Shown piece after piece: positions 57,432 to 64,000 of a DNA stretch of 64,000 nucleotides (positions within the stretch are counted from its first letter, which is position 1; every line of letters begins with the position of its first letter). A program made the position numbers and the translations under genes. The stretch lies in assembly GCF_018885305.1 (NCBI RefSeq), contig NZ_CP076544.1:186001-250000 (forward strand). Direction: 5' to 3'. The notes below the pieces were generated by a model that did no database searches, was not told where the DNA came from, and saw only the letters and a list, made by a program, of their open reading frames with translations. Source of the stretch: Curtobacterium sp. L6-1 (GTDB lineage Bacteria > Actinomycetota > Actinomycetes > Actinomycetales > Microbacteriaceae).

Positions 57432-59489
57432 ATGAAGGCGAACACCTTCTGCAAGATCGGCGTCACGTTCGGGGCGACCGCCCTGATCGTCGGTGCCCTC
57501 GCCGTGCCGGCCGCCCAGGCGGATCCGGCCGGCAACGCGTTCGGCACCCTCGTCGGACTCGGTTCGGACACCACGCAGGACGTCATGAACGGCGTCGCGG
57601 CGTCGGTGGGTGGCAACGCGATCGCCTCGTACGACGCGGCGAACGCCGGCCCGAGCGTCGTCACCCGTCCCGGTGGCAAGGCGATCCCGCGCGTCTCCGG
57701 CTCGGGCGCCGGCCGCGACGCGCTCCTCGTCTCGATCGGTGCGATCGCCAGCAAGTCCGGCGTCGCGCTCGCCGACGGCACGAGCACGACGGTCGACTCC
57801 TCGGTGGTCGGCCAGCTCGACTTCGCCCGCTCCTCGAGCGGTCCGTCCAGCACCGCGTCGGACGGCGTCGTCGCCTACGTCCCGTTCGCCCGCGATGCCG
57901 TCGACGTCGCCTACGCCCCGGGCAGCAAGCTCGCGTCGGTCCCCTTCTTCGTCGGCGACGGCACGCAGGCCAAGACCGCCCCGACCCTGTGGAACGTGTA
58001 CCGCGGCGACGTGACGCACGCCTACTTCAACGCCGACGGGTCGTACAACTCGGTCGGCTCGGGCGTCACCGGCCCCGACGGCACGACCGCCAAGGCGATC
58101 AAGCCGCTCCTGCCGAAGTTCGGCTCGGGCACCCGCAGCTACTTCCTCGGCAAGCTCGGCCTCACCGACGCCTCCGGCTTCACGGCGACCAGCCCGTTCG
58201 TCTCGGACACCGTCGACGGGCAGCCGATCGAGGAGCACAACGGTCAGGCGATCGTCGACAGCACGACGGCGAACACGCTCGCCCTCGCGCCGTTCTCGGT
58301 CAGCCAGTGGGTCGCGCAGGCGAACGGCGTCGGCTCGGTGAAGGACCGTCGTCACGGCGTGGTGCTCGCACCGCTGAGCGTCGTCGACGGCAAGCAGGCC
58401 CCGGCCACCACCGGCAGCGGCACGGCCCACGCGACCAACCCGGCCTACGCCGGGTTCGTCCGCGACGTCTACAACATCGTGCCGTCGCGGCTGGCCGACG
58501 ACCCGTCCAGCGCCGTCGCGAAGACCTTCGTCGGCAAGGACTCGCTCGTCTGCAAGCAGACCGCGACCATCGCGGCCTACGGCTTCCTCCCGGAGCCCGC
58601 GACGAGCCCCTCGACCACCTGCGGCTACGACCAGCTGCGCTCGATCACCGCGTCGCCGAGCACCACGAAGCTCAGCGTCCCGGCGAGCGCGACGGCCGGT
58701 CGTCCCGTGTCGGCATCGGTCTCGGTCGAGTCGTTCGGCGCCGGCGGCGGCAGCGTGAAGGTCTTCTCCGGCACCAAGCTCGTCGGCACCGGCACGATCG
58801 CCCGCGGCGCGACGACCGGCACCGCCGCCGTCACCCTGCCCGCCGGCACCGCGTCGCTCACGGCGCTCTTCGTCCCGTCGCTCGCCGGTGTCGCCTCGAG
58901 CACCTCGGGCGCCTCGTCGGTGACGGTCACGCCCGCCACCGCCGTGTCGGTCACGGTGCCGAAGCTCACGGTCGGCAAGACCGCCAAGGTCGCCGTGACC
59001 GTCACCGGGGCCGACGCCGCCGGTGGCACCGTCACGCTGCGGAACGGCACGCAAACCCTCGGCACCGCGAAGGTCACCGCCGCCGGCACCGCGACGATCT
59101 CGTTCGTCCCGAAGGCCGTCTCGTACCGCTTCACCACCACCTACACGGGTGCGGCGTCCGGCAACGTCGCCCAGAGCACGACGGGCACCGTCACGGCCGC
59201 CAAGGGCGCCGCGACGCTCAAGGTGAACTCGGTGAAGTCGGTCAAGGCGTCCGCCAAGGCGAAGGTCACCGCCACCGTCAGCGGCTCCGGTTCGGTCCCG
59301 ACCGGCACGGTCACCGTCAAGGAGGGCAGCAAGAAGCTCGCCACCGGCACCGTCTCGAGCAAGGACGGCCGCGTGACGGTCACCCTGCCCAAGCTCAAGG
59401 CCGGCACCCACAAGCTGACCGTCTCGTACAGCGGCAGCACGACCTGGAACGGCACCAGCAAGACGGCGTCGCTCAAGGTCACCAAGTAA
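57432..59489 (+). CDS. Secreted PstS-like protein with three Ig-like domains
   Basis: A 685-residue secreted protein. A signal peptide (IGVTFGATALIVGALAVPAA, then QA) is followed by a periplasmic-binding-protein-like domain to about residue 405, starting LVGLGSDTTQDVMNG, the GSDTTQ form of the phosphate loop, with RVSGSGAGRDALL and AFVRDVYNIVPS later. Residues about 406-685 are three bacterial Ig-like (Big_3-type) repeats, each with GTVTL/GTVTV-like strands and YTG/YSG. There is no membrane anchor and no LPxTG. An AAAGGA ribosome-binding site precedes the ATG; the gap from the previous gene is 67 bases. A wall or matrix role is inferred. Confidence 0.78.
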   Translation: MKANTFCKIGVTFGATALIVGALAVPAAQADPAGNAFGTLVGLGSDTTQDVMNGVAASVGGNAIASYDAANAGPSVVTRPGGKAIPRVSGSGAGRDALLVSIGAIASKSGVALADGTSTTVDSSVVGQLDFARSSSGPSSTASDGVVAYVPFARDAVDVAYAPGSKLASVPFFVGDGTQAKTAPTLWNVYRGDVTHAYFNADGSYNSVGSGVTGPDGTTAKAIKPLLPKFGSGTRSYFLGKLGLTDASGFTATSPFVSDTVDGQPIEEHNGQAIVDSTTANTLALAPFSVSQWVAQANGVGSVKDRRHGVVLAPLSVVDGKQAPATTGSGTAHATNPAYAGFVRDVYNIVPSRLADDPSSAVAKTFVGKDSLVCKQTATIAAYGFLPEPATSPSTTCGYDQLRSITASPSTTKLSVPASATAGRPVSASVSVESFGAGGGSVKVFSGTKLVGTGTIARGATTGTAAVTLPAGTASLTALFVPSLAGVASSTSGASSVTVTPATAVSVTVPKLTVGKTAKVAVTVTGADAAGGTVTLRNGTQTLGTAKVTAAGTATISFVPKAVSYRFTTTYTGAASGNVAQSTTGTVTAAKGAATLKVNSVKSVKASAKAKVTATVSGSGSVPTGTVTVKEGSKKLATGTVSSKDGRVTVTLPKLKAGTHKLTVSYSGSTTWNGTSKTASLKVTK

Positions 59490-59499
59490 CACCCCCTCC

Positions 59500-59531
59500 G
59501 TCCGGCCGGCCGCACCCGCGGCCGGCCGGAC
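59500..59531 (+). terminator. Perfect 14-bp hairpin inside the pst operon
   Basis: GTCCGGCCGGCCGC pairs with GCGGCCGGCCGGAC around a 4-base ACCC loop, 10 bases after the stop of the Ig-domain protein and 13 bases before the next ATG. It is probably a partial terminator or a 3' stabiliser that lowers expression of the two downstream genes relative to the binding proteins. Confidence 0.65.
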
Positions 59532-59544
59532 ACCCCACCTCCCG

Positions 59545-60558
59545 ATGGACGAGACGATGACCAGCACCCCCTCCCGGCGCCGCCGGCCGAGCCGACGACG
59601 GCCGCTCCTGCGCCGCCCGACGCTCCGCCGCCCGGCCGTCCGCCGTCCGACCAGCGGCTGGTCGCCCGAGCCCGTCGGCCCCGCGGCCCGCGCCCTGCCG
59701 GTCCTCGGTCAGCCCGACCGGTGGCGCTTCGGCGGATCCGCGGTCGTCGTAGTGGGCCTCCTCCTGGTCGGCTTCGCGCTCCAGTTCATCGGCGTCTCGC
59801 AGGTGTCGTACGTCCGCGACCAGCAGCTCGCCCTCGACGCGCTGCGCTTCCAGCTCGCGAACGCGACGGCGCCGGTCGGGCAGACCGGCCCCGACGGCCG
59901 CCTGGTCGCCGACGGCACCCCGGTCGCGATCCTCCGCGTCCCGGCGATCGGTCTGCGGTCGGTCGTCCTCCAGGGCACGACCTCGGACGTGACGCGCTCC
60001 GGGCCCGGCCACCGTCGCGACACCCCGCTGCCCGGGCAGGCCGGCGCCAGCGTCGTCTACGGTCGGCAGACCGCCTACGGCGGACCGTTCGGTCGCATCG
60101 CGGAGCTCCGCCGCGGCGACGTCGTGACCGCCACCACCGGACAGGGCACCGCCCGCTACCGCGTGACCGACGTGCGGCGGACCGGCGACCCCGTCCCCGC
60201 CCCGATGTCGGCGGGCGACGGACGCCTGACGCTCGTGTCGGGAGCCGGACTGCCGTTCCTGCCGGACACCGTCGTGCGCGTCGACGCCGAGCTGGTGTCC
60301 GATGCCGCCCCCACCCCCGCGCCCGCGTTCGGCTACTCCAGTCTCGAACCCCGCGAACTGACGATGGCGGGGGACGGCACGGTCTGGCCGTTCCTCACCC
60401 TCGGGCTCATCGTGCTCGCCGCCATGGTCGCGCTCTTCGCGGTCGGGATGCGGCTGTGGGGCCGCCGGCAGACCGTCGTCGTCGCCGTCCCGGTCGTGCT
60501 CGCGGTGGGGCTCTCCGCCGCCGCGCAGCTCACCCTCCTGCTCCCGAACCTGATGTGA
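59545..60558 (+). CDS. Sortase-fold membrane protein lacking catalytic residues (pseudo-sortase)
   Basis: A 337-residue membrane protein. A very basic N-terminus (RRPSRRRPLLRRPTLRRP) precedes TM1 (VVVVGLLLVGFALQFIGV). Residues about 115-245 follow the sortase beta-barrel pattern of class E/F: VAILRVPAIGLRSVVLQGTT, SGPGHRRDTPLPGQAG, VVYGRQTAYGGPFGRIAELR, RYRVTDVRR and DGRLTLVSGAG. Where active sortases have AGHRTTYG and LTLTTC, this protein has YGRQTAYG and LTLVSG, so both the catalytic His and Cys are missing. Two further helices end the protein. I infer a non-enzymatic surface or assembly factor. The ATG at 59557 is an alternative start. Confidence 0.75.
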   Translation: MDETMTSTPSRRRRPSRRRPLLRRPTLRRPAVRRPTSGWSPEPVGPAARALPVLGQPDRWRFGGSAVVVVGLLLVGFALQFIGVSQVSYVRDQQLALDALRFQLANATAPVGQTGPDGRLVADGTPVAILRVPAIGLRSVVLQGTTSDVTRSGPGHRRDTPLPGQAGASVVYGRQTAYGGPFGRIAELRRGDVVTATTGQGTARYRVTDVRRTGDPVPAPMSAGDGRLTLVSGAGLPFLPDTVVRVDAELVSDAAPTPAPAFGYSSLEPRELTMAGDGTVWPFLTLGLIVLAAMVALFAVGMRLWGRRQTVVVAVPVVLAVGLSAAAQLTLLLPNLM

Positions 60559-60571
60559 CCGGGCACCCGAC

Positions 60572-60673
60572 GTGACCGCACGAGCGCCCGCCCCCGCCGG
60601 TGCCGACACCGCCGCCCGCGCCGCAGCCCCCACCGGCGCCGACACCCCCGCCCGCGCCGCCGCCCCCGACTGA
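60572..60673 (+). other. Possible 33-codon reading frame with a 36-bp direct repeat, between the pseudo-sortase gene and pstB
   Basis: A GTG at 60572 opens a 33-residue Ala/Pro-rich frame ending at TGA 60671-60673, 9 bases before pstB. It contains two 36-base copies (60590-60625 and 60626-60661, 32 of 36 identical), giving AGADTAARAAA and TGADTPARAAA. It may be only a low-complexity spacer. There is no ribosome-binding site for the GTG. Confidence 0.3.
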
Positions 60674-60682
60674 GAGACCACC

Positions 60683-61546
60683 ATGACCGACACCGCCACC
60701 CTGGCCGACGAGTTCGACAGCTGGTTCGCACCCGACGACGGCACCACCACCGAGGCGATCCCGACCATCGCCCCCGCCACCCTCGACGCCCGCGAGGTCT
60801 CGGCCTGGTTCGGCGACCACAAGGTCCTCGACCGGGTCTCCCTGACCATGCCGGCCGGCCAGGTCACCGCGCTCATCGGGCCGTCCGGCTGCGGCAAGAG
60901 CACGTTCCTCCGCACGCTGAACCGCATGCACGAGCTCGTGCCGACCGCGTCCCTCGCCGGCGAGGTCCTGCTCGACGACGTCGACATCTACGACGCCTCC
61001 CGGCGCATCACCGAGGCGCGTCGGCAGATCGGCATGGTGTTCCAGAAGCCGAACCCGTTCCCGGCGATGAGCATCGCGGACAACGTGCTGGCCGGTCTCG
61101 CGCTCACCGGCGTCAAGCTCGACAAGGCCGCGAAGACCGACCTGGTCGAGGAGACCCTGACGAAGGCGGGGCTCTGGAACGAGGTGAAGGACCGGCTCCG
61201 GCAGGCCGGCGGCGGGCTCTCCGGCGGACAGCAGCAGCGCCTCTGCATCGCCCGGTCGCTGGCGGTCCGGCCGCGCGTGCTGCTCATGGACGAGCCGTGC
61301 TCCGCCCTCGACCCCACGTCGACCCGCCGGATCGAGCAGACCATCACCGAGCTCGCACGCGACGTCACGGTCGTCATCGTCACGCACAACATGCAGCAGG
61401 CCCAGCGGGTCTCGGACCGCTGCGCGTTCTTCCTGGCCGAGGCCGGCACGCCCGGCGCGATCGTCGAGCACGGCCCCACCGCGGCGATGTTCGAGGCGCC
61501 CCGGGACCCGCGCACCTCGGACTACGTCAACGGCCGGTTCGGGTAG
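60683..61546 (+). CDS. pstB: Phosphate ABC transporter ATP-binding protein PstB
   Basis: A 287-residue ABC ATPase that powers PstCA. Walker A is IGPSGCGKSTFLRTLNRM, the PstB-typical Q-loop is GMVFQKPNPFPAMSI, the signature is GGLSGGQQQRLCIARSLA, and Walker B is VLLMDEPCSALDP. The H-loop is VIVTHNMQQAQRV. Residues 1-30 are an acidic extension. It is the last gene of the operon, after the pseudo-sortase, followed by a terminator hairpin. No phoU is present in the window. Confidence 0.95.
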   Translation: MTDTATLADEFDSWFAPDDGTTTEAIPTIAPATLDAREVSAWFGDHKVLDRVSLTMPAGQVTALIGPSGCGKSTFLRTLNRMHELVPTASLAGEVLLDDVDIYDASRRITEARRQIGMVFQKPNPFPAMSIADNVLAGLALTGVKLDKAAKTDLVEETLTKAGLWNEVKDRLRQAGGGLSGGQQQRLCIARSLAVRPRVLLMDEPCSALDPTSTRRIEQTITELARDVTVVIVTHNMQQAQRVSDRCAFFLAEAGTPGAIVEHGPTAAMFEAPRDPRTSDYVNGRFG

Positions 61547-61573
61547 GCGGACGCGCGCCGCGTCGGTGGTGAC

Positions 61574-61608
61574 CCGACCTGGAGGCCCGACCCGCGCCTC
61601 CAGGTCGG
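61574..61608 (+). terminator. Terminator hairpin after pstB
   Basis: CCGACCTGGAGGC pairs with GCCTCCAGGTCGG (13 bp) around a 9-base loop, 27 bases past the stop. Its right arm ends 2 bases before the -10 box of the next gene. Confidence 0.7.
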
Positions 61609-61609
61609 T

Positions 61610-61615
61610 TACCGT
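61610..61615 (+). promoter_or_regulatory. -10 box, leaderless promoter of the GH18-like gene
   Basis: TACCGT, then 6 bases, then the GTG at 61622. Confidence 0.6.
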
Positions 61616-61621
61616 GAGCGG

Positions 61622-62629
61622 GTGATGCGACGGACGACGACGGCCGCGGCGACCCTGGCGGTCGCCGCCCTCCTGCTGTCGGGCTGCAGCGCCGGCACGG
61701 CCGCCTCCGGCAGCGGCGTCGAGGGCTACGTCGAGCCGGGCGGCGGCGCGCTCGAGCGCGTCCGCACCGCGGTGGACCGGGGCGCGACGGTGATCGGCGT
61801 GGACGGGGCGGGCCTGTCGGACGACGGCACCCACCTGCTCGACGCGCCGGAGGGCCTCGGCGAACTCGTCGGGGCCGCGGCCGACGCCGGCGCGACGACC
61901 GAACTGCTCTTCAGCAACTACTCGGCGACCATCGGGGACTTCTCGCCCGAGGCGGCGACCGCGCTGCTCTCCTCGGCGTCGAACCGGGCCGACGTCGTCG
62001 GGGAGCTCGTCGACCTGGCCGACCGCCTGGGTGCCGACGGCGTGCAGATCGACCTCGAGTCGATGCGCGACCAGGACCGGTCCGGCCTCGTGTCCTTCGC
62101 GGCCGAGCTGCGGACGGCCGTGCACGACCGGCTCGGCGACCGGGCCGAGGTGTCGATCGCGATGATGGCCTCGACCGACCCGGCGGAGTACCGCTCCCGC
62201 GGGTACGACCTCGCCGACCTCGCCCCGCACCTGGACCGGGTCGTCCTCATGACCTACGACCAGCACGGACCGTGGAGCGGCCCGGGCACCGTCGGCGCCC
62301 TGCCGTGGACCCGGAAGGCCGTGCGCACCGCGATCGACGGCGGCGTCCCCGCCGAGCGGATCGACGTCGGCGTCGCCGGGTACGGCTACGCGTGGGGGCC
62401 CGGCGCGGACAGCGCCCCGATTGCTGCCGCCGCCGCCGCGCACCTGGCGGGGGACCGGGCCGAGTGGTCGGAGCGCGACGGGGAGTGGTCCGCGACGCTC
62501 GACGACGGGCGGGAGCTGCACTGGTCGGACGCCCGCTCGTACGCCGTGCGCCGTGACCTCGCCCGCGAGCTCGGCGTGCACGGGGTGGCGCTGTGGTCGC
62601 TCAACCTGTCGCCGCTGCCGGAGGACTGA
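61622..62629 (+). CDS. GH18-like glycoside hydrolase lipoprotein
   Basis: A 335-residue exported lipoprotein: the signal peptide ends in the lipobox LLLSGC with the Cys at about residue 22. The TIM-barrel resembles GH18 enzymes of the spore-germination/YaaH type. LGADGVQIDLESM corresponds to the DGxDxDxE active-site strand, with the catalytic Glu and last Asp kept and the middle Asp replaced by Gln. VVLMTYDQHGPWSGPG, GVAGYGYAW and HGVALWSLN follow the family pattern. It may act on peptidoglycan or another beta-linked amino sugar. The GTG at 61622 is preferred over the adjacent ATG by its distance from TACCGT. Confidence 0.82.
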   Translation: MMRRTTTAAATLAVAALLLSGCSAGTAASGSGVEGYVEPGGGALERVRTAVDRGATVIGVDGAGLSDDGTHLLDAPEGLGELVGAAADAGATTELLFSNYSATIGDFSPEAATALLSSASNRADVVGELVDLADRLGADGVQIDLESMRDQDRSGLVSFAAELRTAVHDRLGDRAEVSIAMMASTDPAEYRSRGYDLADLAPHLDRVVLMTYDQHGPWSGPGTVGALPWTRKAVRTAIDGGVPAERIDVGVAGYGYAWGPGADSAPIAAAAAAHLAGDRAEWSERDGEWSATLDDGRELHWSDARSYAVRRDLARELGVHGVALWSLNLSPLPED

Positions 62630-62747
62630 ACCCGGCCGGCGCCGCGCGGTCCGCGCCGCCCGGTCCGCGCCGCCCGGTCCGTCCGCGCCGCCCGTCCGCC
62701 CGGCGCGTTCGGTGACGCATCCTCCGGTTGCTGTCGGCGAGCCGTTG

Positions 62748-62753
62748 TAGCAT
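62748..62753 (+). promoter_or_regulatory. Candidate -10 box for the moxR operon
   Basis: TAGCAT, about 35 bases before the GTG at 62788, which has its own GAGGAG ribosome-binding site. This promoter therefore makes a leadered mRNA. Confidence 0.4.
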
Positions 62754-62787
62754 CACCGCACATCGACCCAGCGGCGAGGAGACCTGC

Positions 62788-63780
62788 GTGCCGGAACTGA
62801 CCCACCAAGCCTTCCCGATCGACCGGATCCAGGACGCCGGGGCGGACATCGTCGCGTCGGTCGCGACCGTGGTGGACGGCAAGGACGACGCCATCCGGAC
62901 CGCCCTGACCGTGATGCTCGCCGAGGGACACCTGCTCGTCGAGGACGTCCCGGGCGTCGGCAAGACCGTCCTCGCGAAGGCCCTCGGCGCCTCGGTCGGC
63001 GGCTCGGTGAACCGCATCCAGTTCACCTCGGACATGCTGCCGTCGGACGTCACCGGGGTGAACATCTACGACCAGTCCTCCGGCACGTTCCGGTTCTCGC
63101 CCGGCCCGGTGTTCGCGAACGTCGTCATCGGCGACGAGATCAACCGCACGAGCCCGAAGACGCAGTCGGCGCTGCTCGAGGCGATGGCCGAGTCGCAGGT
63201 CACCGTCGACGGTGTCACCCGACCGCTCGAGTCGCCGTTCATGATCGTGGCGACGCAGAACCCCGTCGACATGGAGGGCACGTACCCGCTGCCCGAGGCG
63301 CAGCGCGACCGGTTCATGGCCCGCATCGCCATGGGGTACCCGAGCCCCCAGGCCGAACGGCGGATGCTCGCGGCCCGCGGTGCGCACGACCCGCTCGCCG
63401 ACCTCCGCCCCGTGGTCGACGTCGACACCCTGCGCGCGATGATCGCCGCCGTCCGCACCGTGCACGTGGCGGCCGACGTCGAGGCGTACATCGTCGAGGT
63501 CGTCCGCGTCACCCGCACCCACCCCGACCTGCTCCTCGGCGCGAGCCCCCGCGCGACCCTGCACCTGGCACAGGCGTCCCGCGCGTACGCGGCCCTCGCC
63601 GGCCGTCCGTTCGTGACCCCCGACGACGTCGCCGCCCTCGCACCGATCGTCCTCGCGCACCGACTCGTGCCGGTCGCCCGGGGCCTCGGCGGGTCGGCCG
63701 AGGACACCGCCCGCGAGATCGTCGTCCGCATCGTCGCCGACACCGCGGTGCCCTTCACGGCCACGCCCGTCCGGTCCTGA
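62788..63780 (+). CDS. MoxR family AAA+ ATPase
   Basis: A 330-residue MoxR-type AAA+ ATPase that probably remodels or activates a client with the DUF58/VWA partner encoded next. Walker A is LLVEDVPGVGKTVLAKALG, and Walker B is VVIGDEINRTSPKTQSALLEAM. The sensor-1 loop is ATQNPVDMEGTYPLPEAQRDRFM, and the C-terminal lid contains LGASPRATLHLAQASRAYAAL. A GAGGAG ribosome-binding site lies about 6 bases before the GTG. Its TGA overlaps the next ATG (TGATG). The usual order moxR-DUF58-transglutaminase probably continues past the window. Confidence 0.93.
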   Translation: MPELTHQAFPIDRIQDAGADIVASVATVVDGKDDAIRTALTVMLAEGHLLVEDVPGVGKTVLAKALGASVGGSVNRIQFTSDMLPSDVTGVNIYDQSSGTFRFSPGPVFANVVIGDEINRTSPKTQSALLEAMAESQVTVDGVTRPLESPFMIVATQNPVDMEGTYPLPEAQRDRFMARIAMGYPSPQAERRMLAARGAHDPLADLRPVVDVDTLRAMIAAVRTVHVAADVEAYIVEVVRVTRTHPDLLLGASPRATLHLAQASRAYAALAGRPFVTPDDVAALAPIVLAHRLVPVARGLGGSAEDTAREIVVRIVADTAVPFTATPVRS

Positions 63781-64000
63781 TGACCGACCATCGGCCCGTC
63801 GCCCGGCGGCTCTCGCGCCGTGCCGGTGCCGTCGGCTCGGTGCTGGCCCGCTACGGCCGGCGGGGCACGGGCATGCTGCGGCGGACGCCGTTCCCGCGTC
63901 CGACCGTGCGTGGCTGGACGGTCCTCGCGGTCGGCCTCGGCCTCGTCGGCGGCGGGCTCGTCGCGTCGATGGGTGTCGCCGTGTCCGCCGGACTGCTGCT
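63780..64000 (+). CDS. DUF58 domain protein, N-terminal fragment
   Basis: The first 73 codons of the gene after moxR, cut by the right edge. A basic N-terminus (ARRLSRRAGAVG, RYGRRGTG) leads to TVRGWTVLAVGLGLVGGGLV and a second hydrophobic stretch, the usual two-helix start of DUF58 proteins. The DUF58 call rests mainly on position after moxR. The ATG overlaps the moxR stop by one base. Confidence 0.7.
   Translation, partial: MTDHRPVARRLSRRAGAVGSVLARYGRRGTGMLRRTPFPRPTVRGWTVLAVGLGLVGGGLVASMGVAVSAGLL

Noticed and set aside
54092..57853. A 1253-codon minus-strand open frame opposite the PstS-like genes.
   Set aside because: No recognisable motif. The plus strand has signal peptides, overlapping starts and family motifs.
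59545..60558. Annotation as an active class E sortase.
   Set aside because: The positions expected to hold the catalytic His and Cys read Arg and Gly, and no LPxTG substrate is found in the window.

Overview
The window is about 70% GC or higher and is densely coding. Actinobacterial signatures include the MSMEG_4193/DUF3090/SCO1664 trio, a mycobacterial-type protein O-mannosyltransferase, many GTG starts, and TANNNT -10 boxes placed 6-7 bases before start codons. Gene content and style suggest a Microbacteriaceae chromosome, possibly Curtobacterium. The genus is an impression only. I see no transposase, phage gene, CRISPR array or rRNA operon. The window looks like ordinary chromosome with some lineage-specific inserts.

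Layout. 0-1.5 kb: a drug efflux pump (cut by the left edge) diverges from its TetR repressor across two matched 23-bp operators. 1.5-8.8 kb: housekeeping genes (O-mannosyltransferase, rsmI, metG-tatD-rsmA) and two proteins of unknown role. 8.8-10.5 kb: a short-chain dehydrogenase divergent from an XRE regulator; a paralogous pair recurs at 33.9-35.6 kb. 10.6-14.1 kb: an ATP-grasp enzyme, a flavin monooxygenase and a PLP sulfhydrylase, probably for sulfur acquisition. 14.1-16.7 kb: ispE and a GT39-like membrane glycosyltransferase. 16.8-22.8 kb: a molybdenum block with a Mop-domain regulator, a ThiF-rhodanese fusion, modABC, and moaA-moaD on the other strand. 22.8-28 kb: a GH25 lysozyme with lectin-like repeats, a GT87 glycosyltransferase, a membrane-fused molybdopterin oxidoreductase and a small membrane protein. 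28-33.6 kb: a MarR-GNAT fusion, pheA, a lipid kinase homologue, serS and a HAD phosphatase. 33.7-36.3 kb: tRNA-Ser(UGA), the second SDR/XRE pair and a gamma-butyrolactone-receptor-like TetR. 36.4-45.4 kb: an AI-2E-family permease, a BLUF photoreceptor, the MSMEG_4193/DUF3090/SCO1664 trio, a MoxR-like AAA ATPase with its VWA partner, and a MetE-like protein. 45.8-49.8 kb: an MFS carrier, a GntR regulator and an LCP protein. 50.1 kb: tRNA-Ser(GCU). 50.7-61.5 kb: an unusual phosphate operon, pstC-pstA followed by three different phosphate-binding-protein-like exported proteins, a sortase-fold protein without catalytic residues, then pstB. 61.6-64 kb: a GH18-like lipoprotein and the start of a moxR-DUF58 operon.

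The most interesting parts are: (1) the expanded Pst operon with a pseudo-sortase and a perfect hairpin inside it; (2) more than twenty genes with a -10 box 6-7 bases before the start codon, implying leaderless mRNAs; (3) a 15-base inverted-repeat family (arm CGGACGGGAGGCSCG) that forms intergenic hairpins and also sits inside linker-coding parts of three molybdenum genes; (4) the duplicated SDR/XRE module, the MarR-GNAT fusion and the stand-alone BLUF protein.

All functional calls come from reading the sequence and remembering protein families. No database search was possible.
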